Assembly (NCBI GenBank): GCA_963775315.1
Contig: CAVZIN010000007.1
Span: 62,001 to 126,000 of the forward strand
Direction of reading: 5' to 3'
Length of the DNA stretch: 64,000 bases
Origin: CAWGHZ01 sp963775315
Lineage (GTDB): Bacteria; Pseudomonadota; Alphaproteobacteria; MPNO01; DASWLB01
A program made the position numbers and the translations under genes. Under the pieces are notes generated by a model. That model was not told where the DNA came from. It worked only from the letters and a program-made list of their open reading frames with translations, and did not search any database. Below are positions 58,689-64,000 of this stretch, one piece after another. Each line of letters opens with the position of its first letter. The first letter of the stretch is position 1.

Positions 58689-60211
58689 GCCGGCGCCACC
58701 TCTACATCCTCGCCACGGTGCTCTGCCTCGCCGGCATCCTGCCGTTCCTCTACAAGACCGTCGTGCTGGGCTTCCCGGTGTTTCCCGAGGAGCGCGCGCA
58801 GACCTGGCGGATCGAGCTGCGGGCAGGGTTCGACGGCGAGCGGGCGCCGGCGACGCTGACGCTTCATTTGCCGCGCAACTCGGATGCTTTCACGTTGCTG
58901 GACGAGACCTACATCTCGCCGGGCTACGGCATGCGCACCGAGACGCGCGGCGACAACCGCTTCGCCATCTTCTCGGTGCGCCACGCCCAGGGCGAGCAGG
59001 TGGTCTATTTCAGCGCCACCGTGCATGCGACGGCCAGCCAGGAGCGCGTCGTTCCAGCGCCCGAGCCGCGCGAGGAGGAGCCGACATACAGCGGCGCCAA
59101 GCTGGCGGCGGCGAAGTCGCTGGTCCAGGCGGCGGAGCGCCAGTCGGCCGACACCCAGACGCTGGTGCCGCTCCTGATCGCCCGGTTGTGGCGCGGCCGG
59201 CCAGGCGGCTCGGCGCCGCTGCTCGTCGGACAGCAGCCGACCCAGCTTTCGGTCGCGCGGGCGATGGTGCGCCTTCTCGGTGTCGCCAACATCCACTCGC
59301 GTGTCGTCAACGGCATCGCGCTCGAGCCAGAGCGCACCCGTGCCCGCTTCGCCCGCTGGATAGAGGTGTATGACAAGGGCGGCTGGCATCCCTTCGACGT
59401 GCGCGACGGCAAGCCAGGCCGGCCGGCCCTGCACCTCCCATGGTGGCGCGGAGACGCGCCGCTTGCCGAGGTGACCGGCGGGTCGAACCTCCGCACCACC
59501 CTTTCGGTCAAGCATACGTTCGGCTTCCAGCTCGAGAGCGCCATCGAGCGCGCGCGGATCGGCCACCGCACGATGATCGCCTATTCCACCCTCGGCCTGC
59601 CGGTGAACACGCAGTTCGTCTACCGCGTGCTGCTGACCGTGCCGCTCGGCATCCTGCTGCTCGTCGTGCTGCGCAACGTGATTGGCATCCGCACGTTCGG
59701 CACGTTCATGCCGGTACTGATCGGGCTCGCCTTCCGCGAGACCGAGCTCGCCTGGGGGTTGCTGCTGTTCACCGTCGTGCTGGCCGTGGGGCTCTCGGTA
59801 CGGTTCTACATGGAGACGCTCCGGCTCCTGCTTGTGCCGCGCCTCGGGGCGGTGGTGATCGTGGTGATCCTGATCATGGTCGCCCTCTCGATCGTGAGCC
59901 ACCGGCTAGGCTTCGACCGCGGCCTTTCGGTCGCATTGTTCCCGATCGTCATCATGGCGATGACCATCGAGCGCATGTCGGTGGTGTGGGAGGAGCTGGG
60001 GCCCGCGGAATCCATGCGCCAGGCGGCCGGCAGCCTCACCGTCGCGGCGCTCGCCCACATCGTGATGACGATCCCGTTCCTGCAGCACCTGGTGTTCGTC
60101 TATCCCGAGCTGCTGCTGATCGTACTCGCCGGGACCATGCTGCTCGGCCGCTACACGGGCTATCGCCTGACCGAGCTGCCGCGCTTCAAGGCGATCCTGG
60201 AGCGGGTGTGA
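58685..60211 (+). CDS. Inactive transglutaminase-like protein with seven membrane helices
   Basis: A 508-residue membrane protein. A first membrane helix (about 6-27) is followed by a periplasmic domain resembling transglutaminases: SVARAMVRLLGVANIHSRVV and FARWIEVYDKGGWHPFDVRDG. The nucleophilic Cys and the His usually before WxEV are absent, so it should not be catalytic (PF14400-like). The C-terminal half (about 300-495) holds seven membrane helices (PF14402-like). It overlaps the upstream protease-like gene by 4 bases and the next gene by 1 (TGATG), so all three are coupled. It may bind or translocate a peptide substrate. Confidence 0.88.
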   Translation: MSRRHLYILATVLCLAGILPFLYKTVVLGFPVFPEERAQTWRIELRAGFDGERAPATLTLHLPRNSDAFTLLDETYISPGYGMRTETRGDNRFAIFSVRHAQGEQVVYFSATVHATASQERVVPAPEPREEEPTYSGAKLAAAKSLVQAAERQSADTQTLVPLLIARLWRGRPGGSAPLLVGQQPTQLSVARAMVRLLGVANIHSRVVNGIALEPERTRARFARWIEVYDKGGWHPFDVRDGKPGRPALHLPWWRGDAPLAEVTGGSNLRTTLSVKHTFGFQLESAIERARIGHRTMIAYSTLGLPVNTQFVYRVLLTVPLGILLLVVLRNVIGIRTFGTFMPVLIGLAFRETELAWGLLLFTVVLAVGLSVRFYMETLRLLLVPRLGAVVIVVILIMVALSIVSHRLGFDRGLSVALFPIVIMAMTIERMSVVWEELGPAESMRQAAGSLTVAALAHIVMTIPFLQHLVFVYPELLLIVLAGTMLLGRYTGYRLTELPRFKAILERV

Positions 60212-61164
60212 TGCTCTGGTGGGGGTTGGCGCGCCGGCTCGAAGCGGCGGGCGTGCTCGGCATCAACCATCGGAACGCCGAGTACACGCTGATCTACAAC
60301 CAGCGACGCCTCTACCCGCTGGTCGACGACAAGCTGCTGACCAAGGAACTCGCGCGCAAGGCGGGGGCGGCGGTTCCCGAGCTTTACGGTGTGATCGAGA
60401 CGCAGCGCGAGGCGAAGAATCTCGCCGCCATCGTCGAAGGGCGCAGCGACTTCGTCGTCAAGCCGTCGCGGGGCTTTGGCGGCGAGGGGATCGTGGTGAT
60501 CGGCGAGCGGTCGCGCGGCGCCTACCGCACCACCTCCGGCACGCTGATGGACGCGGGCGAGCTCGCCTACCACGTCTCCGGCATCCTGTCCGGCACCTAC
60601 AGCCTGGGCGGGCAGCCGGACAAGGCGCTGGTCGAATACCGCGTGAAGTTCGACCCGGTGTTCGAGGCGATCACCTATCGCGGCGTGCCCGACATCCGGA
60701 TCGTCGTCTTCCTCGGCGTGCCGGTGATGGCCATGGTGCGGCTGCCGACGCGCGCGTCCGATGGCAAGGCGAACCTGCACCGGGGCGCGATCGGCACCGG
60801 AGTCGACATCGCGACGGGACGCACGCTAACGGCGGTCTGGAAGAACACGGTCGTCTCGGAGCATCCGGACACGCAGAACCCGGTCGCCGGCGTTGCCATT
60901 CCCGGCTGGCCAGCGCTGCTCGACCTCGCCGCCCGGTCCTACGAGATGACCGGGCTCGGCTATCAGGGCATCGACATCGTGCTCGACCGCGAGTTGGGGC
61001 CGCTGATCCTGGAGCTCAACGCCCGGCCCGGCCTCAACATCCAGATCGCCAACCGCGCGGGCTTGCGGGTCCGGCTCGAGACCGTGCGCGCCAAACGCCA
61101 CCTTCTGAAGGACGTATCGGACCGCGTCGCCTTCGCGATCGAGAATTTCGCGGCCAGGGGGTAA
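60211..61164 (+). CDS. ATP-grasp alpha-L-glutamate ligase-like protein
   Basis: A 317-residue ATP-grasp enzyme related to RimK (TIGR02291/PF14397 type), which joins amino acids by amide bonds. GINHRNAEYTLIYNQRRLYP opens the chain; FVVKPSRGFGGEGIVVIG is the ATP loop and LILELNARPGLNIQIAN the metal-binding region. The substrate is unknown; an amino acid, probably Glu or similar, is likely added to a peptide or other acceptor. It is coupled to the 7TM gene and followed 73 bases later by an MscS channel. Confidence 0.9.
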   Translation: MLWWGLARRLEAAGVLGINHRNAEYTLIYNQRRLYPLVDDKLLTKELARKAGAAVPELYGVIETQREAKNLAAIVEGRSDFVVKPSRGFGGEGIVVIGERSRGAYRTTSGTLMDAGELAYHVSGILSGTYSLGGQPDKALVEYRVKFDPVFEAITYRGVPDIRIVVFLGVPVMAMVRLPTRASDGKANLHRGAIGTGVDIATGRTLTAVWKNTVVSEHPDTQNPVAGVAIPGWPALLDLAARSYEMTGLGYQGIDIVLDRELGPLILELNARPGLNIQIANRAGLRVRLETVRAKRHLLKDVSDRVAFAIENFAARG

Positions 61165-61237
61165 GCGCGGAGCCACCGCCTGCGTCACGCCATGACCGCG
61201 TGACGATTCGCGACGCCCGGCGGATGATCGGTCCGCG

Positions 61238-62575
61238 ATGGACCGGCTGTTCGACGGCGAAGCGATCCGATCCCTTGTGGCATCGGGTCAGGCGTGGCTG
61301 TACGCGGACGTGCTGGTCTGGGCGAACCTGATCCAGGCCGTCGCGATCGCCGCCACCTGGGCGCTGGCCTGGCCGGTGGCCAAAACCCTCCGCCGCTTCT
61401 TCACCGCGTCCGCCGAGCATCATTGGGTGCGCGGCAAGCTCGCCCAGTTCGTCCACGCCTCGCAGCCGCTCGCCTTGCCGCTCGCCTGGCTGGTGCTGAC
61501 CTGGATCGCGATGCTGGTCGCCGTCGGCGCCGGCTGGCCGCACCGCGTGCTGGATATCGCGGTCAGCCTGCTCTCCGCCTGGATTGTGATCCGCTACGCC
61601 GCGATGCTGGTGAGCGAGCCGACCTGGCAGCGGCTGCTGGCCATCGCCGCATGGACCGTTGCCGCGCTCAACATCCTCGGGTTGCTCGGCCCGGCGGTCG
61701 ACATGCTCAATTCGCTGGCGATCACGCTCGGCGGCTCGCGATTCTCCCTGCTGACCGTGCTCAAGGGCATGTTGGCGCTCGCCCTCCTGCTGTGGGGCGC
61801 GGTGTCGCTTTCCGGCCTGCTCGAGCGACGCATCACCGCCGCGCACATGCTGACCCCTTCGGTGCAGGTGCTGTTCTCCAAGCTCCTCAAGGTGACGCTC
61901 ATCACCCTTGCCATCGTCGCGGCGGTCGGCAGCGTCGGCATTGACCTCACCGGCTTCGCGGTCTTCACCGGCGCCCTCGGCGTCGGCATCGGCTTCGGCT
62001 TGCAGAAGGTGGTGTCGAACCTGATCTCGGGGGTGATCCTGCTGCTCGACCGGTCGGTCAAGCCGGGTGACGTGATCGCAGTCGGCTCGACCTACGGCTG
62101 GGTCAACTCGATGGGGGCGCGGTACGTCTCGCTGGTGACGCGCGACGGCGTCGAGTACCTGATCCCGAACGAGGATTTGATCACCCAGCGGGTGGAGAAC
62201 TGGTCCTACACCAACGACCTGGTGCGGCTACGCTGCGCCTTCGGCGTGTCGTACCAGTCGGACGTGCGGAAGGCCATGGCGCTGGCGGTCGAGGCCGCGG
62301 TCGCGGCGCCCCGGGTGATGAACGCGCCGCCGCCACTCTGCATCATGACCGGATTCGGCGAGTCGTCGGTCGATTTCGAGCTGCGCTTCTGGATCCGCGA
62401 CCCGCAGAACGGTACCGCCAACGTGAAGAGCGAGATCCTGCTCGGCATCTGGGACCGGTTCCACGCGAACGGGATCGAGATTCCGTTCCCGCAGCGCGAC
62501 CTGCACATCAAGGCGGAGCCGGCGGCGCCGGCCTCTGTCACGCCCGTCGCCCCGGTCTCGCCCGCGGCCGAGTAG
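61238..62575 (+). CDS. MscS family mechanosensitive channel
   Basis: A 445-residue channel of the MscS family, larger than E. coli MscS (286) because of extra N-terminal helices (at least four before the pore). The pore helix is GALGVGIGFGLQKVVSNLIS (about 247), followed by the LDRSVKPGDVIAVG entry to the beta domain, and the C-terminal cytoplasmic vestibule includes VENWSYTNDLVR. A short Pro/Ala-rich tail ends the chain. It releases solutes under osmotic downshock; its position next to the amidoligase module may link that module to osmotic adaptation. Confidence 0.9.
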   Translation: MDRLFDGEAIRSLVASGQAWLYADVLVWANLIQAVAIAATWALAWPVAKTLRRFFTASAEHHWVRGKLAQFVHASQPLALPLAWLVLTWIAMLVAVGAGWPHRVLDIAVSLLSAWIVIRYAAMLVSEPTWQRLLAIAAWTVAALNILGLLGPAVDMLNSLAITLGGSRFSLLTVLKGMLALALLLWGAVSLSGLLERRITAAHMLTPSVQVLFSKLLKVTLITLAIVAAVGSVGIDLTGFAVFTGALGVGIGFGLQKVVSNLISGVILLLDRSVKPGDVIAVGSTYGWVNSMGARYVSLVTRDGVEYLIPNEDLITQRVENWSYTNDLVRLRCAFGVSYQSDVRKAMALAVEAAVAAPRVMNAPPPLCIMTGFGESSVDFELRFWIRDPQNGTANVKSEILLGIWDRFHANGIEIPFPQRDLHIKAEPAAPASVTPVAPVSPAAE

Positions 62576-62579
62576 GAAC

Positions 62580-63827
62580 CTACCGGTCGAATGCGACGAT
62601 CTCGCCCGACCTCGTGCGGCCCTGGCCGCGATACTGCCCGATGGCACGCATCAGCGGCGCGTCCGAGATGCCGTACAGCACCGCGTCGCGCTCGGGGTCG
62701 AGGTTGACGTGGCGGCGCCACAGGAAGTTCGGCACCACCACCACGTCGTTCTCCGACCATTCGAGCCGCTTGCCCGCCACCTCGGTATAGCCGCGCCCTT
62801 CCATGACCATGTAGACCGTGTTCGAGGTGGTGCGGCAGGGCAGCGTCTCCAGCCCCGGCTGCAGCAACTGGGCGGTGTAGGACAAGGTGGGGAACACCGG
62901 CCCGCCGTTCGCCGGGTTGGTGAACTCGAGGACAATGCCTTCCCATGGGCTCCCCTCCTGGTCGCGGAGGCCTTGCAGCGCGCCGCGTGCCGCCGTCCCC
63001 GAGAAGTGCAGCAGCGGCGTCGCGTGCGACTCGGTCCCGCGCGAGGGGGGCACGAAGCGCGGGACCATGCCGGACTCCCCGAACAGCCGCTGCGAGTAGC
63101 CCGCAGGCAAAGTGGGCGACTGGATCGGATGGCCGCCCGGCTTGCCGGCGCGCGGTCCCTGATAGTCGGTCGAGAGCCAGATGCAGTCGAGGAATTCGAG
63201 CAGCGGCCAGTCGAGCACGTCGAACCAGATGACCGGCTCGTCGCCGTCATTGCCGTGGTCGTGCCAGGTGCCGTTCGGCGTCAGCAGAAGGTCGCCGCGC
63301 CGGGCCTCCAGCCGCTCGCCGTCGACGGTCGTGTAGCCGCCGAGGGCGGAGAGAATGGTGCGGCTCGCGTTCGGCGTGTGCATGTGCACCGGCGCCTCGT
63401 CGCCCGGGTTGTAGATCGAGACGGCGATGCGGATGGTCGAAGCGACCTGCAGCCTGCCGCCGAGGCCCGGGTTGCAGAGCAGGAACTGCTGGCGGTCGGC
63501 GAACGCGATGGGGGCGATCTCGGCCGCGGTCGCGAGCTCCGAGATGCGCATCAGATAGGGCTTGATCTCGTTCCAGTGCCAGACGTGCGGCACGGCCTTC
63601 ATCTGGCCGGCGCGCACGCGCTGGTCGGACGGCAGGGCGGGCGGCAGCTTGCGCGCGGCGAGCGGTGTCACCTCCTCGGGCTCGGCCCATGGCCGTTGCG
63701 CCGGCGCGTTGGCGTGGGTGCGGCACCAGATGTGCAGCGGCGCCACCTCCGCGTTCATCCGCTCCATCTCCGCCTGGGCATCGACGCGGGCCGTCGCCGC
63801 GCCCGCAGCCTCGCTGCCTGTAGCCAT
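62580..63827 (-). CDS. Gentisate 1,2-dioxygenase-like cupin
   Basis: A 415-residue bicupin of the gentisate 1,2-dioxygenase family, ring-cleaving iron(II) enzymes. The first cupin has the metal ligands VHMHTPN and GTWHDHG; the second has YMVMEGRGYTEV but no comparable His cluster, as expected when only one site binds iron. Length fits (about 350-410). It converges with the MscS gene, 4 bases apart, and its start is 33 bases from ruvX on the same strand. Substrate could be gentisate, salicylate or 1-hydroxy-2-naphthoate. Confidence 0.85.
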   Translation of the reverse strand: MATGSEAAGAATARVDAQAEMERMNAEVAPLHIWCRTHANAPAQRPWAEPEEVTPLAARKLPPALPSDQRVRAGQMKAVPHVWHWNEIKPYLMRISELATAAEIAPIAFADRQQFLLCNPGLGGRLQVASTIRIAVSIYNPGDEAPVHMHTPNASRTILSALGGYTTVDGERLEARRGDLLLTPNGTWHDHGNDGDEPVIWFDVLDWPLLEFLDCIWLSTDYQGPRAGKPGGHPIQSPTLPAGYSQRLFGESGMVPRFVPPSRGTESHATPLLHFSGTAARGALQGLRDQEGSPWEGIVLEFTNPANGGPVFPTLSYTAQLLQPGLETLPCRTTSNTVYMVMEGRGYTEVAGKRLEWSENDVVVVPNFLWRRHVNLDPERDAVLYGISDAPLMRAIGQYRGQGRTRSGEIVAFDR

Positions 63828-63860
63828 GTTCGATCTCCGAATGTACGTGCCGACGATACG

Positions 63861-64000
63861 TCAGCCGCCGCGCCCGAGAAAGTCGAGCGCACCTTGAAGT
63901 ATGTAGGCTGCGGCCAGCTTGTCCACCACCTCGCCCCGCCGCTTGCGCGATGCGTCGGCTTCGATCAAAGCCCGCGTCACCGCGGCGGTCGACAGGCGCT
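63861..64000 (-). CDS. ruvX: Holliday junction resolvase-like RuvX (YqgF), C-terminal end
   Basis: Only the last 45 residues are in the window (TGA at 63863-63861); the start lies beyond the right edge. They match the end of RuvX: RLSTAAVTRALIEADASRKR, then the catalytic-domain ending EVVDKLAAAYILQGALDFL. RuvX is an RNase-H-fold protein implicated in Holliday junction resolution or 16S rRNA processing. The gentisate dioxygenase-like gene follows on the same strand. Confidence 0.85.
   Translation of the reverse strand, partial: RLSTAAVTRALIEADASRKRRGEVVDKLAAAYILQGALDFLGRGG

Noticed and set aside
1..64000. tRNA, rRNA or CRISPR elements
   Set aside because: No cloverleaf-like sequences, rRNA-like stretches or regularly spaced direct repeats were seen by eye; a dedicated search such as tRNAscan-SE would be decisive.

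Overview
The window is a GC-rich (about two-thirds GC), densely coded chromosomal segment from an alphaproteobacterium. The lineage call rests on gene content: a DivK-PleD pair, a DUF1849/EipB envelope protein, DUF1491 and TIGR02186 proteins, an HWE-family histidine kinase, and the alphaproteobacterial core genes dprA, topA, rnr, rpmG and plsY. The order cannot be fixed from this sequence alone. No rRNA, tRNA, CRISPR array, phage or complete insertion sequence was seen. Small palindromic repeats occur between genes.

Layout. 1-3029: a possible partial gene, a gene-poor 0.5 kb, an LLM-family flavin oxidoreductase and a PhoR-like histidine kinase broken by one extra base. 3139-12269: mutS, glnD, murJ, a hicAB toxin-antitoxin module and trpS. 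12439-19508: a TSUP exporter with its TIGR02186 partner, a universal stress protein, an Nfu iron-sulfur carrier, a glucosaminidase, a polysaccharide deacetylase, a D-Ala-D-Ala dipeptidase, tsaB and rimI. 19486-27246: a P-type ATPase preceded by an FNR/FixK-like box, then an acyl-CoA ligase with a complete TRAP transporter. 27392-38199: a catabolic region with an LLM monooxygenase, a molybdenum hydroxylase large subunit, a fumarylacetoacetate hydrolase-type enzyme, LigB- and LigA-type ring-cleavage subunits, RidA, an HWE kinase, a benzoate-CoA-ligase-like enzyme and an alpha/beta hydrolase. 38240-56927: an information-processing and cell-cycle core (dprA, topA, rnr, an S41 protease, rpmG, aspS, EipB, divK, pleD, plsY, pyrB) with two VOC/extradiol-like enzymes inserted around rpmG. 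57093-64000: zntB, a three-gene protease / inactive transglutaminase / ATP-grasp module, an MscS channel, a gentisate dioxygenase-like cupin and the end of ruvX.

How it works together. Ring-cleavage or ring-cleavage-like enzymes of three unrelated folds (LigAB, VOC, cupin), two CoA ligases, an FAH-type hydrolase and a TRAP importer point to broad use of aromatic or other carboxylated substrates. The core genes give housekeeping context. The items most worth a second look are an aspartate transcarbamoylase carrying a PyrI-type zinc ribbon on the same chain, the amidoligase-type three-gene module next to a mechanosensitive channel, the lone molybdenum hydroxylase subunit beside LigAB, two FNR/FixK-like boxes, a promoter that would make hicA mRNA leaderless, and the single-base break in the histidine kinase.
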